A DNA stretch of 64,000 nucleotides from Hymenoscyphus infarciens. Lineage: Eukaryota > Ascomycota > Leotiomycetes > Helotiales > Helotiaceae. Below, piece by piece: positions 24,463-36,304 of the stretch. A model generated the notes under the pieces. The model saw only the letters and a list, made by a program, of their open reading frames with translations, made no database searches and was not told the DNA's origin. The translations under genes were made by a program, and so were the position numbers. The stretch spans positions 62,001-126,000 of the forward strand of contig LLCB01000161.1 in NCBI GenBank assembly GCA_001414345.1, written 5' to 3'. The number at the start of each line of letters is the position of its first letter. Position 1 is the first letter of the stretch.

Positions 24463-25557
24463 ATGGCAATGAATGTCGCCTCCAAATCGGCAATCATCAC
24501 CGGGGCAGGCTCAGGAATCAACTTCTCCTACGCAAAGTTGTTGCTGGGTAGAGGATGTAACGTCCTGATCGCAGATCTGTCCCTGCGTCCCGAGGCCGAA
24601 GAGTTGGTCACCAAATACCCATTAACCGGCGAAGGGGCAAAAGCCGTATTCCAGAAGACGGATGTGGCAGATTGGAAGCAGTTGGAGAAGATGTTTGAAG
24701 TAGCTATTGAACATTTTGGGGGGGTGGATATTGTTTGTCCGGGGGCGGGGGTATATGAACCTGTAAGTACCTAGTCCGAGTTGGAAGGGGAGAGGAGGGA
24801 AGGAAGGGGATGTAGTGCTGATGTTGGGAATGCAGTTGTGGTCCAATTTCTGGCACGCACCGGGAACTGCTCTATCGAAAGACGATCCTGCAGCTTCGAG
24901 GTTTGCGCTGGTTGATATCAACATCACGCATCCCATCCGCGTAACGCAGATGGCAATTGCACATTTCATGTCGCAGAAGAAATCCGGGACGGTCGTGCAT
25001 GTAACTTCCATTGGAGGACAATGTCCTTACTTCCCAACACCAATATACGTCGCCTCCAAACACGGTAGGTATTCTCCGAGTTCTTTTTTTCCTCTACCAG
25101 GGTGTTTTAGGAGTGTTGAGACACTATTTCCTCCTCGTTTTCCTCCAACATACCTCTAGAATTAGCAATACTAACTCCAACCCCATCCACAGCCATCAAC
25201 GGCCTCGTCCGCTCCCTCGCTCCCCTCGAGAACCCACCGGCACACATCCCCAAGATTCGAGTCAACGCCGTGGCGCCAGCGAGGATCCTAACACCGCTGT
25301 GGACGGAGAATCCAGAGAAGATGAAGATGGTGGGCAAGGAGGGGAATTGGGTCATGCCCGACGAGGTTGCGCAGGTGATGGTGGATTTGGTGGAGAAGGA
25401 GGAGTATGTTGGGGGGAGCATTGTGGAGATTGGGGCTAATGTTAGGATGGTGAGTGCTTTTGAGGATAAGGGGCCGCAGGGGCATGGGAATGGGTTGACG
25501 CATGATGAGAAGTATGATGAGGAGGTTTGGAAGAGTATGGAGGGGTTGATGGGATGA
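24463..25557 (+). CDS. Short-chain dehydrogenase/reductase (classical SDR)
   Basis: Three exons (24,463-24,762; 24,836-25,064; 25,193-25,557) joined at GTAAGT...CAG and GTAGGT...CAG introns give 297 residues, a usual length for this family. A Rossmann cofactor loop TGAGSGIN lies at residues 13-20, and Asp38 at the end of strand 2 favours NAD(H) over NADP(H). The catalytic set is Ser158, Tyr171 and Lys175 (YVASK), with the standard spacing. The usual NNAG motif is PGAG here (about residues 93-96), which is unusual. It should be a cytosolic NAD-dependent oxidoreductase of an alcohol/keto substrate; the substrate cannot be told. The C-terminal end lies in a 36-bp tandem duplication that includes the stop codon. 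No neighbour suggests a cluster. Confidence 0.9.
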
Positions 25558-25604
25558 AGGAAGTGGAAGAGTATGGAGGGGTTGATGGGATGAAGGAAGT
25601 GGAA
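25533..25604 (+). repeat. Exact 36-bp tandem duplication across the SDR stop codon
   Basis: Units 25,533-25,568 and 25,569-25,604 are identical. The first encodes the last residues (SMEGLMG) and the stop; the second duplicates them in the 3' UTR. A GAA/GTGAAAGAA-rich purine tract follows to about 25,680. Confidence 0.85.
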
Positions 25605-27103
25605 GAACAGGAAGAAGTGAAAGAAGTGAAAGAAGTGAAAGAATTGAAAGAAATGGGAGAATTGAAAGAAATGGGAGAAACAGGTACTATGGGTACTACT
25701 GTACAACGACACGTTGGACGAGTGCAGGCTGAGGGACGGGTGTTGCTATGAAATGGGGATTGCAGTGAGTAGAAGCTTTTCCAACTAACGGGACGTTTCC
25801 AAGGTTTGGTTCAGAGTTTTCTTAGCTTCATGTAGCTAGAAGTAGATACTTTAGAGACACGTTCTCAAGACACCACTAGATCCTGAAATCGAGTGGCTTA
25901 AGCATTGAATCGAGTCATGTAGGGGTTTGCCTTGAAAAAATAAGCATTATTTGAAGCCTTACGAAAAGACTAAAAATCCAAACACCCAGACCTGGATTTA
26001 GGAAAGTTCAAGATACGTTTCTCAAGTCCATCCTAACCTCTCCTCTATAATCCGGTCTCGCCATCATATTCTTGGCAGACAGGATTGTGCCATCCGCTCC
26101 CTGTCACATTTTGAGTGCCATGTTTCACCGAGGAAGCGTTATGGTGCACTTCTGCACCTCGGCTGGCGAATCAAGCTCACACACTTTGCGACGCGAGGCC
26201 CCTTTGGGCGTAGAGTGTGGCTGCGATAAGCTTCCCGCCTTGATTTGGGTTGGTGCATCGCATCCTTGCTAGAAGGTGAGATAGGCGTTTGTGGCACAGA
26301 CAGAATTTCAGGGCCGAGATTGATTTGGGTTTAGGCATCACCTAAAACAAGATGAAGGTTGATCTGGGAAGTTGGTGGGGAGATTGAGTAGTTTATGTAG
26401 TATAGTATAGTAAACATGGGGATTGGATTCTATCAAACAATTATATACTACTTATATACTACTCTGCTCCCCTGTCAGTTTAGTTGCGTTGCGTTGCGTT
26501 GCGTGAATTGTTTGCCAACGAGGTTGCATTGCAACAGTTGAAGTGTTGATGCTCCCTCTCTCCCCCAATCATCCCCCTCCTGATTCCCTGATTCTGCCGT
26601 ATCATCTTTATCCCACCTACCCCTGTAACGAGAGAACGGACACCCATTGCGACACTACGACAGACTCAATTTCCTCGTCCTCTCTCTCCCTCTTCTTCTC
26701 TCCATCTCCACGCAACTACCGCTCTCCCCTCGTTTGGAGCTTTCAGGTCAGGATTTCCAGGATTTCTATGTGGGGAAACTAGGTGCAAGAGTAGAGGTAA
26801 AAGCAAAAGCAAAAGCAATCGCCATCGACTTGACCACCTGAACATACCTATACCCAGGTACATCAGGACCCACGATCGTTCCTTCCGCCGCAAGACGCTG
26901 TCACTCGCTGCTCGTACACGTACAGGGGACTAGAGGAGAGAAGAAAAGTACTAGTACTACGACATCATCGCAAAGAGGATCCTGGACTGAATTTTCCCGG
27001 CATACAATCGTTCAATTGCTTACCACCACCCAATCTCTATCCTCACTCATCTTGCTCCACAATCTTTGCATCGTCAATAGTTCGCTTGGAAAGATATCTC
27101 AAG
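25558..27103. other. Intergenic region and long leader of the GH72 gene
   Basis: No convincing gene. The strand alternates purine-rich (25,560-25,680) and pyrimidine-rich (26,540-26,720) tracts, with short pentamer runs (GTTGC near 26,485). A pyrimidine-rich stretch and several small upstream ATGs (for example 26,547) within 560 bases of the GH72 start suggest a long 5' UTR with upstream start codons. That is inference only. Confidence 0.5.
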
Positions 27104-28496
27104 ATGTTTGCAAATACCCTCCTCGCAGCGACCCTGCTGGCAAGTTATGCGATCGGTGCATCCGCTATTAATACCGTTGAAGCAGTCGGCGCAAAGTTCT
27201 TCTACAGCAATGGCACTCAATTCTTCATTAAAGGTTGGTTTTTATCTCTTGATATTGTTCAAGAATGTTGGCTAACGATTCAACAGGCATTGCGTACCAA
27301 CTCACCGAAGCCGATCCTCTCATCAACCCCGAACAATGCCAACGCGATGCCAGTTTGATGAAGACATTGGGAGCCAATACAATTCGTGTCTACCATGTTG
27401 ACCCAAGGGGTGATCACAGTGGGTGCATGACCGCCTTTTCAGATGCTGGAATCTACCTTTTGGTCGATCTGGATACCTTCAACACAGTCATCAACCCGGT
27501 AAGAACCTCTGCCAAAAATGCAAAATACCTCAACTAACAATGGCACAGATCGTCGCATCCTGGAACCAAACTCAATTCGACGCCTACTCCAAGGTCATGG
27601 ATGCTTTCGCAAAGTTCGACAATACCCTGGGCTACTTTGTTGGAAATGAAGTCATCGCCTTGAACAACCAATCTCTCTCAGCTCCATACGTCAAGGCAGC
27701 CGCTCGAGATCTCAAGGCATATCGAGACAGCAAAGGATACAGAAAGATTCCGGTCGGTTACAGCGCAGCAGACATTGCAGAATTGCGACCCATGCTTCAA
27801 AATTATCTAACCTGCGGTACCAATTCCTCCGAAAGCATCGACATGTTTGGTTTGAATGCCTACGAGTGGTGCGGTGACAACACCCTCCAAACTTCCGGCT
27901 ATTCTACTCTCAACACCTACGCAGAACAATTCAATGTCCCCATCTTCTTTTCCGAGACGGGTTGTAATACTAACAAACCCCGTACTTTCGCGGACCAAAG
28001 CGCCATTTTGGGCTCTGATATGAATTCTTTATGGTCGGGCGCTATTATCTACGAGTGGCTTGAGGAGGCTAACAATTATGGTCTTATTTCTTATGGTCCC
28101 AATGTTTCCGCTACTGTTGTCGCATCGAATATCGTTGGTGGGTACTCGCGAGGAGGTACTCCAACACCTGTCGCTCCCGATTTCACGAATCTCCAAAATC
28201 AATGGAAGACTCTCAATCCTACCGGAGTTGCTTCCTCCAACTACAAACCAAGCTTGACCCCTCCACCTTGTCCGTCCTCTACCGCCGGTGGATGGTTAGT
28301 CGACGGAAACGTCAAGCTTCCAAGTGTCGGTCAAACTCAACAGACAGGTACCGCAACTGCGGCTTCGACAGCTACTCCCACTGGAACGGCAGCCAAGCCT
28401 AGTAGCACCAAGGGCGGCGCGAATGGAGGGAAGGAGATTACGGGCATGGGACTGGGTTTGGTTACCGTCATGCTTGGGTTCATGTACTGGTTGTAA
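27104..28496 (+). CDS. GPI-anchored 1,3-beta-glucanosyltransferase (GH72, Gas/Gel family)
   Basis: Three exons (27,104-27,233; 27,287-27,498; 27,549-28,496) give 429 residues. An N-terminal signal peptide (about residues 1-21) is followed by the GH72 catalytic domain. The acid/base Glu148 lies in GNEVIA and the nucleophile Glu250 in FFSETGCN, about 100 residues apart as in Gas1. The family normally has Tyr after the nucleophile; here it is Thr. The end is Ser/Thr/Gly-rich with a hydrophobic tail (GLGLVTVMLGFMYWL), fitting GPI attachment. There is no Cys-rich CBM43 module, so it is the short subtype. It would elongate and remodel beta-1,3-glucan at the plasma membrane and wall. The ATG at 27,104 was chosen because it opens directly into the signal peptide. 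Confidence 0.93.
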
Positions 28497-29130
28497 AGAA
28501 TTAGTACGGTATGTGAACCTTGCTGTACATATGATTAATTTTTCGGCATTCCAGACCGGAGAGTATAAAGGCGTTTCTGGGGTTTTGTTTTACAAGACGA
28601 TTCATTGATTGAGCGCATGAGACACGAAGCGCGGCGTTTTTTTTGGTGTTTTCTTTTCCCTCGCTACCTACACCATGGGGATTCTTTATATTTTTTCGCA
28701 TTTGCATTGAGAGTGGGACTACGAGGTTTTCTCTCTTATAAGGAACGAATAATTTCTCTCGAAAGTTGTTTTCTTTTTTGAAGATGAGATTGAGATTGAG
28801 GAGGTGGACTTAATATTGCTCGATAAGATGAAAGAGGAAAGATTGCAGACCGACCCTGTGGGCTGTTTGAAAGGTGGAAATGAAGGAAAGATATATATAC
28901 GAATATGAATAAGAATAAGAATATAGACAGACCTTTTTTTTTTTTACTTGTGGCCTCGATTCAGGCGCGTGATGATCTGACTTGACTTGATTTGATTTTA
29001 AGTGATGAGGAAGGGTGTGAGGAAGCTAGGTTTTTGAACCAACTAACTTGGTTCACTTTTTAGAAGACCTTGAATTTGGATAGCTTCTTTGGATAATTTT
29101 CCGTGGAAGTAAGCGTTTTTGTTAAGCAGG

Positions 29131-29327
29131 TAGGTGCGCTTTACGACGGTGCTCTTGATAAAGATGAGTCTCTTGGTTGATTAATTGAAAATGAAAAATA
29201 AAAGATGAAAAAAATAATTTTAGTATATATCTTAAGTCGATGAGTTATTACACTTTCTCTTTTACCTAATGGGATTTAGAGTATGAATAGATTTGTTTTT
29301 GTTTTATTAGTTAGTATAGATTTGTTT
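29131..29327 (+). repeat. Direct repeat 1, less mutated copy
   Basis: About 200 bp matching 29,641-29,872. Anchors are GGTGCTCTTGATAAAG and CACTTTCTCTTTTACCTAAT. It has retained C and G at sites where the second copy has T and A. Confidence 0.8.
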
Positions 29328-29369
29328 TTATTAGTTAATTAGTAGAGCGTCCTAGATGTACCAAAAAGT

Positions 29370-29425
29370 CGGAATCGACTAAATTATAAATTGTAAATTG
29401 TAAATTGTAAATCGTAAATCGTAAA
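29370..29425. repeat. 8-bp tandem TAAATTGT/TAAATCGT
   Basis: Five to six copies of AAATTGTA-type units. The last two carry C in place of T, so the array itself shows C/T variation. Confidence 0.75.
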
Positions 29426-29553
29426 AGTAGGACTTGAAATTATTATCTGCTCCCTTTATTAAAAAAGAGGTAGAAGAGTATTTTAATACTTCTTAGTCTC
29501 TCTCTCTTTTACTACTCTTTCCTTCTTTAGTATATTATATATATACAAATATA

Positions 29554-29559
29554 GAAGAG

Positions 29560-29602
<43 letters not shown>
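29554..29602. repeat. (AG)n microsatellite
   Basis: About 24 AG dinucleotides with one GG interruption, ending in a run of G. Confidence 0.95.
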
Positions 29603-29607
<5 letters not shown>

Positions 29608-29640
29608 AATATGTTTACTACCTTTCTAAACTCCCTCTAT

Positions 29641-29872
29641 TAGGTAGGCTTTATAAAGGTGCTCTTTATAAAGATAAGTCTCTTAGTTAATTAATTAAAA
29701 ATGAAAAAAAAAATATAAAAGAAAAGGAAAAGGAAAAGGAAAAGAAAAGGAAAAATAGGTTTAATATCTACCTTATAACTTATAAGAGTAATAACACTTT
29801 CTCTTTTACCTAATAGGATTTAGAGTATAAATAGATTTGTTTTTGTTTTATTAGTTAGTATAGATTTGTTTT
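29641..29872 (+). repeat. Direct repeat 1, more RIP-mutated copy
   Basis: It matches 29,131-29,327 with mostly G-to-A and C-to-T differences (for example CTCTTGATAAAG to CTCTTTATAAAG, and ATGGGATTT to ATAGGATTT). An AAAAGG-rich insertion lies at about 29,700-29,755. Confidence 0.8.
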
Positions 29873-30160
29873 GTTAGAATAGATTTATAGATTTGTAGTT
29901 AGAGGTATCTCTTATTAAGAAATAAAATTTAAACTTTTTATTATAGATATAGTCTTTGTTATAGTTATAGTTATAGTTATAGTTATAGGTATAGTTATAG
30001 TTATAAGTATAGTTATTATAGTATAGGTGTAGATGTAGAGTATAGAGTATAGAGTATGAATATTATAAGTATAGATATTATAAGTAAGTAAGCTTCTACT
30101 TTTTCTAAAAAATAAAATAATTTCAATCTTCTATAGTTTTTCTTTTGCTTTTATTTACTT

Positions 30161-30427
30161 AAAACTTTCAGATAGATAAGATTAAAGGTTTTATTTTAAT
30201 TTAAAGTATTAGAAGAATTAGAGATATACTATTATACTTGATAAGTACTTGTTTACTTGTTTTTAGCTTTGAATATAGATATTAGTTATATATAGATAGT
30301 TTTAATTTTTAGGTCTAATTGAAACTTTTAGATTAGATTAAAGATTTTATTTTAATTTAGAAGGTTATAAGAAGAAGAGATAGAGTACTATACTAGATAA
30401 GTGCTTACTTACTTGTTTTTAGCTTTA
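30161..30427 (+). repeat. Direct repeat 2, pair of about 110-bp copies
   Basis: Copies lie at about 30,161-30,272 and 30,321-30,427. Both contain AAGRTTTTATTTTAATTTA, then a GATAAGTRCTT-type segment and ACTTGTTTTTAGCTTT. They are separated by about 50 bp. Confidence 0.7.
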
Positions 30428-30796
30428 AGTAGTATATAGTTCTTATATCTTTGAAATCATAACTCCTCTGTTTAGGTTTATTAAGCTTAGAATAATCCAG
30501 AGGACAAAAGAGGTGACTAGATCTCACTTTTGTTTCACTACACCACGTTCTTCTTTGCATATCTCATTCTTAGTAGTGAATTCACCTTTTATATCTTCCT
30601 CTCTTTACTCTTCATAGCTCCTGCCCCTTCACCAATCGGATAAACGTTCATACCTTCCGTATTTACATACCCCGGCCACCTCGCTTGGGTTTTCCACCTA
30701 CCATGGACCACAAAAGATTTCTACCCTTTCACCTCCACAGACACAGCTTGACGTGAGAAATTGACAACTTCTCACGTTTGCGACGCCTTGGCTGTG

Positions 30797-30862
30797 GTAA
30801 GATCCCAGGTAACCAGTAATTACCTCAATTGACATCACTACCTCTTACTAACATGTCTACAG
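30797..30862 (+). other. Probable 5' UTR intron of the downstream gene
   Basis: Donor GTAAGA, branch site TTACTAACA near 30,845 and acceptor TCTACAG at 30,862 give a 66-nt intron of standard fungal form. It lies 84 bases before the chosen ATG. No in-frame coding exon is visible upstream, so it would be in the leader. Confidence 0.6.
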
Positions 30863-30946
30863 TAGCAGCTTCCAATTGACCTCGAATCATCGAGGCTTCG
30901 TCTTCCTACTTCATAGTCTCGGGTCAAACTCAAGCGCCACGACAAG

Positions 30947-33900
30947 ATGATGCAATTATCGCTCGATCAACACCCTCATCCCGCAACCTTGCCTCCTCGA
31001 GTCTTCCCAGGTCCAAAACCATGGCCAGACCATCTCCCAGTCCGCCACAAACCATGGAAAGATCAACTCATCGAACTTGACAAGAAGAATCCCAACATCC
31101 CTTGGGATGACTGGGATCGTGACGTCAACGAGCGTGGTTATAAGGATCACCTCTACTCTCGTATACCTTACGCGCAACTCGCGAGCGAGCGTCTTCAAGC
31201 TGCGGTGTCTCTCCGCAATGACTATGAGTTTAGTCTCCCCAAGAATGTCAATGGTACGCCTGGGACTCCTTCCTCTCGTGCCGTCTCGGGTCCTGTGATG
31301 ACACCTACGTTGAGGAGGGTGTTGGATAGTGAAGTTCCTGTTTCGGGTAGCTCGAGAAAACGCGCAAAGACTGCTACACCAAGACAAGCAAATCTATCGG
31401 GGAGCTTCGGTACGCCAGGTATTGACAAGGAGTTCTTTGAGGATGGATCGACGCGTAGTCCTGAACTGGAGGGGCTCGATGTTGATAAAGAGACGGGAAG
31501 AGGGTTGAGAGATTATATGCTGAATATGGGGAAGAAACATGGGATGAGGAAGATTGCGTGTGATAGCTTTTCTTTCTTTGATTTTACCCCGACTATGAGG
31601 AACGGGATGCCGATGAGTAGATTGTTGAAGCATTTGCACAAGGGGGATGGATATCGTACAGATGCTTATGAGATTGATATGTAAGTTCAAAACCCTCTCC
31701 TCTCAAGTCCAAACATATATTAACGAGACTTCAGTCCAACAACCTACACCAACGATCTCAACGGAAACAAGTATACTATCAACGTAACCTGGATCTGGTT
31801 CCACATCTCCCACGACCTCATCGACATCCCCTACAACGGCATCCAACCACCACCCACCTTCCCACAACCTAACCCTTCTTCCTGGATCGCCTTCGCCCTC
31901 CCTCTTTCATACGCCAATAAATACGATACCGTCATCGAATACATCCCCGTACCCCACGATTCCATTGGACACATTCCCGTCCCAAACCATCCTCTCCACC
32001 CCCGACGCCCTAGCTGCTCCCTCATAAATCACGTCTCCAAACGCACAGACTACGACATCGCCTTCTCGGGCACCCCGATCTTTGAATTTTCCCAAAAACC
32101 ACCTCAGCTTATGTCAGAATGGGGACACTACCTCAATGAACGTTCAGCTTTCAAACACCCTTCGAGTTACGAGTTACAATATGATCCCTATGAACACGGA
32201 ATTGAAGGACGGTTCTTGAATGTGAATTACATCGCGCCTTTGGGTGTTCCTGGGGAAGGGTATAATGCATGGTGGGATGCTTTTTATCGCGGTGTTTATG
32301 AGGATATTTGGGCGTGGGAGGGGGTTAAGAAAGCTATGGGCAGGGGATGTTTAAGGTTGGTTGTTAGATGGACGGAGATTGAGAGCCCATATGGATTGCA
32401 GCTTCACGGGAATGTTTCTGGGGGTGTGGGACTTGGGTTGGGGATCTCGGGTCTTGATGAGCATCACGAGGATGATGATAAGGAGCTTGATTTCGAGAGA
32501 CAACGGGGATTTGGGAATTCGAGAGGAAGTTTGTTGGGGAAGAGAGGGAGGACAGCGAGTATTCCACCGCCCTTGTCTTTGGGTCCTGAGTGGACTGTGG
32601 GGTTGAGAAGTGATCGGTTGATTTCTAGGGGCCAGGATTCGGTATCTGATTATGACAACTTCGTGGGCGGGACACAATCGGAATCGAATGACGATACTTA
32701 CATTACGAGTCAAGAGGAGAAGGATATCATGCAATTCCATTTTGGTATTGATCAAAATGATGGAGCGGTGGATTTCGGAGGAGAGAATACTCAGCGACAG
32801 TCCATCTTTGACTCCTGGCCACGACGTCTCGACAAGAATGGGTTTTCTGGATTCCGCGTTGTGGAGGGAGAGGATGGGAATGATGAGAATCGCGACCCGT
32901 ACTCCATTTCGCTATATAAGTTCAATACATCGACTCGAAACGACTCCGGCTTCAACGAGAGTCAAATTTCAGGCTTTCGAGACGTAGTGGGAGAGGGCAA
33001 GTGTGATGAGAATCACGATCCGTACTCCATTAAACAACCTCATAACTCCAATATGCCAACTCAAAACGTCTCCTGGCCACACGGTTTCAATGAGAATCAA
33101 TTTCCGGGATTCCGCGGCAGAGAGGAAGAGTACGAGAACAATGAAAACCACAAACCACTCTCCAATCAACCCCCAAACACTAACACACCACAACTCGGCT
33201 CAGCATTCATCAGATTCGACAACGAAGTCTCCAAAAACCCAGCCCAATCAAGAAACAACCCAGTAGAGCAAGGAGACGAGAACAACGAAACCCACAACCA
33301 CCCACCTCACAGCCCCAACCCCCCACAACTCTCCCCAGCCATCTCCAAATTCTTCAAAGAAATCTCCCAAAACTCAGCAGAAGATTCCATAAACGACCTG
33401 ATTACCACCTCCCCAGCCCACCCCAACATCTACCCCTACAAAACATCAAGTCTCTACAACAGTCCGCGTACCCCAAGACCGGATCCTAAACTCCTCTACT
33501 TCGCACATATCATGGAAGCTCCCAATGGGCCAATTTCTTATGTTGGAAGTCCTTGGTTGGAGGGTAATCCTGAACCGGGGGTACCTGGGGAGGAAGTTTT
33601 GGTGTTTGCGACTGATGAGGCTGATGGAGAGGAGAGATTGACTGATAAATGTGGTACACCCTCCCGTCTTGCAATCCCAAATCGAAAACAAAATGGCCAA
33701 GTACGCTTCACAAACGAGCAATTACAGGAGTTAGAGAAAAAGGGATATAAGTGTAAACTCTTCCAATCCTCCCCTAGTATAGAGAAACCTCCTTTCTCAG
33801 AAGAAGACAGTGACGATGACGAGAACCCTGATATTGGTATACAACGACGACTGGGACGGGTTGTCTACGGTGGTCAATTCACAGGCTCGAGTTGTACCTC

Positions 33901-34315
33901 TCAAGATACTGTCTTGCTTGGTCAAGGATATGCGACGGGACGATGGAGTGTTGCGACGAGGGGTTCTTCAGTGCCTAGTGTTGCGACGGGATGTACGGTT
34001 TTACTTGATGATGGTGATGGTGAAAGAGAGGCGAGATGGGGTGATGCTACGCGCTCGGTGGGGACAGAGGCTACGGTTGAGACGGAGAATACGGTGATTG
34101 ATCCGAGACTGTGGCATATACCTACGGGTTCTGATGCAGATGAGGATGAGGAGTCTGATGTTAAGACGGAGGTTGGGAGGATGAGTGAGAATGAGGAGAA
34201 TGAACCGCCAGCTAGAGAGAATGTTGAGGGTCCTAGATGGGTTTCTGGGGGGGGTTTAAGGGGGTTTGTTCCTTCTGAGGATGAGGGCACGGCTGATGAT
34301 GCTAGAAGGGCTTGA
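30947..34315 (+). CDS. Large hypothetical protein, acidic and mostly disordered
   Basis: Two exons (30,947-31,680 and 31,735-34,315) around a 54-nt GTAAGT...CAG intron give 1,104 residues. I do not recognise the family. Residues about 20-65 (rich in Pro, Trp, Asp) and about 255-480 look ordered, the latter with TWIWFHISHDLIDI and a Trp-rich stretch (YNAWWDAFYRGVYEDIWAWE). A short basic stretch (SRKRAKTATPR, about 133) could be a nuclear localisation signal. Residues about 610-735 hold three imperfect repeats of about 42 residues, each with a GF-x-GFR core and an acidic DENxDPYSI-type segment. The C-terminal third is Asp/Glu/Asn-rich. The ATG at 30,947 follows a probable leader intron. A nuclear or scaffold role is possible but not shown. 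Confidence 0.85.
32815..33200 (+). repeat. Three imperfect coding repeats of about 42 codons
   Basis: They share GFxGFR or GFRDVV, then an acidic linker, then NENRDPYSI / DENHDPYSI / NENHKPLSN. DNA identity is visible between the first two (GATGAGAATCRCGAYCCGTA). The third is more diverged. Confidence 0.75.
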
Positions 34316-35009
34316 GATGGTATTGCGAACTGGTGTTGGTTTTGAATTTTGGGTATATTCGCGGATTTACTACCAGCTCCTTCACATTTCACGAGTCGCT
34401 GCGAGTTACTCGTTACTAGCGAGTAACCCACGAGCTGCCCAAGAGTTGCCCGTCAGTTGCCCACGTGTTATCCACAACTTAACGATCTCTTCAAACAAGC
34501 GAATAGAAAAAAGCAACCACTGATCAAATAAAAGACAGTATCTCTTTAGTTTCTTGGCCCGTTTTCATACCATCGTCAAATAAAATGGTGATGGATACCC
34601 CGCACTCCACTTCCCACAGCTCCCCTGTAGGGTTACAGTGTCTCGTGTGTCTCCCCAGGCTTCATATCACTAATCATCCCCGCAGAACGAATTGTCAGCT
34701 TGCCACAAGCACAACTCTCAACCAACAACAAGGATATAATAAATGGGGATAATCACCTTTACAGCATATATCGACACTTGGGCGGCAGAGAGGTGCTCTA
34801 TTTGTTCCTGCTCCGTCGATCGAGGTGTTTTTTGAGATGTTTGACGAGAAGGTGGGGTATTCTTTTTCCATTACTTGGTACTCCGTGTATTTCTCTCGTG
34901 GATCTTCTGTCATAAAACTCGCTCCACGCAACAGCAAATCCTCAATTGCTCTCCCTATGCAGTGGTGGCATTTTAGAGTCATTCCTTCGACCCAATTGCG
35001 AGTTCAACA
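34316..35009. other. Intergenic region with a hairpin
   Basis: An 8-bp inverted repeat GTTACTCG...CGAGTAAC (34,405-34,427, 7-nt loop) lies about 90 bases past the stop of the upstream gene and could be a 3' UTR element. Short GAGTTGCCC-type repeats follow. The last 300 bases are presumably the promoter of the nitrilase relic. I see no gene. Confidence 0.5.
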
Positions 35010-36268
35010 ATGTCTTCCTCCCCCACCCCCTCACCAGCTATCAGAGTAGCAGTCACACAGGCGGAACCTGTTTGGCTTGATCTCGAGGCGACGGTTGCAA
35101 AGACCTGCAAGTTGTTTGGGGAAGCTGCGAGTCATGGAGCGAAATTGGTTACTTTTCCTGAGTGTTGGATTCCGGGATATCCTGCTTGGATATGGTATGT
35201 CCTTTCGTTGATGTTCCTCGCACATCCTCCCTCCAGAGACACTAGGACCATTAAAGTAGAACCCGAGAAGGTCGAGGAAGAATCAGCAATCCAGATTCAC
35301 AATGCTTGTAAACTATATATATATCTGGGACAAAGTTTTATGATTGTCCTGCTTCGATTCCGCTCTCTTCTCAACTTCGCACGCCTCTCTCCTTTCTTTG
35401 ACTAACAGTAAGGCAATTAGAACTAACATCTCAAACCCAGGTCCCGACCTATAGACTTCCCCCTAACAACCCTCCAAAAAAACTCCCTGAAAAATCGATT
35501 CTTCCCAAATGCGAACCATCTGCGCCAACACAAAATTGCAGTCTGCTTGGGATTCTCCGAGAACCACCAGAGCTCCCTCTATATATCACAAGCAACAATC
35601 TCCAGCTCGGGGGAAATTCTCATGACACGCAGAAAGATAAAACCGACACACATGGAATAAACAATCTTCGGAGATGGCACAGGAAACGTGAGACATATCG
35701 AAAGAGCAGGGAGGGTAGGACAGCTAGCTTGTTGGGAACATACGCATACGCAGCCGCTTTTTAAATTTCATACCATTACGTTGGATGAGGAGGTACATGT
35801 TGCTGCTTGGCCGCCGGTTTATAGGCAAAAGGGGGGTGCGGGGCTATGGAGTATTTCTAGGAAAAAAGTTCCTTATTTACATATCTCAAAAATCACAAAT
35901 TTTTAGCAATAATGCGGAATTATACAACAACTATATATTTAAAATATTAGAGAGTGCCTATAACTATTAATAGGTTTGATTAAAGTCGGTCTATATAGAC
36001 TATGTTTTTTATATATTTTCTAGCATCTATAGAGTTTTTAAGTTCTATTTTAGAGCTCGTATCTATTAGTTCTTTTTTAATATATATACTATCAAAAACA
36101 ATAAGGTAATATATAATCTATGTATATATACTATAAGGTGTACTAACGTTTAGCTAGTATATATTATAGTACGCACTTTTACTTATACTTCCTTTAAATA
36201 TATATATTAAGATATATACTACTAAAATTAAATAATATACTCTTTTAACCTCTTAACGTTTAACTTTT

Positions 36269-36304
<36 letters not shown>

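Larger units (their letters stand above)
28497..30796. other. Intergenic region with partly RIP-marked local duplications
   Basis: No gene. The first 500 bases are probably 3' UTR and terminator of the GH72 gene, with poly-T at 28,928. From about 29,100 it is AT-rich with two pairs of direct repeats, an (AG)n tract and hexamer runs (TTATAG, about 29,957-30,018). Composition returns to normal near 30,450, upstream of the next gene. Confidence 0.6.
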
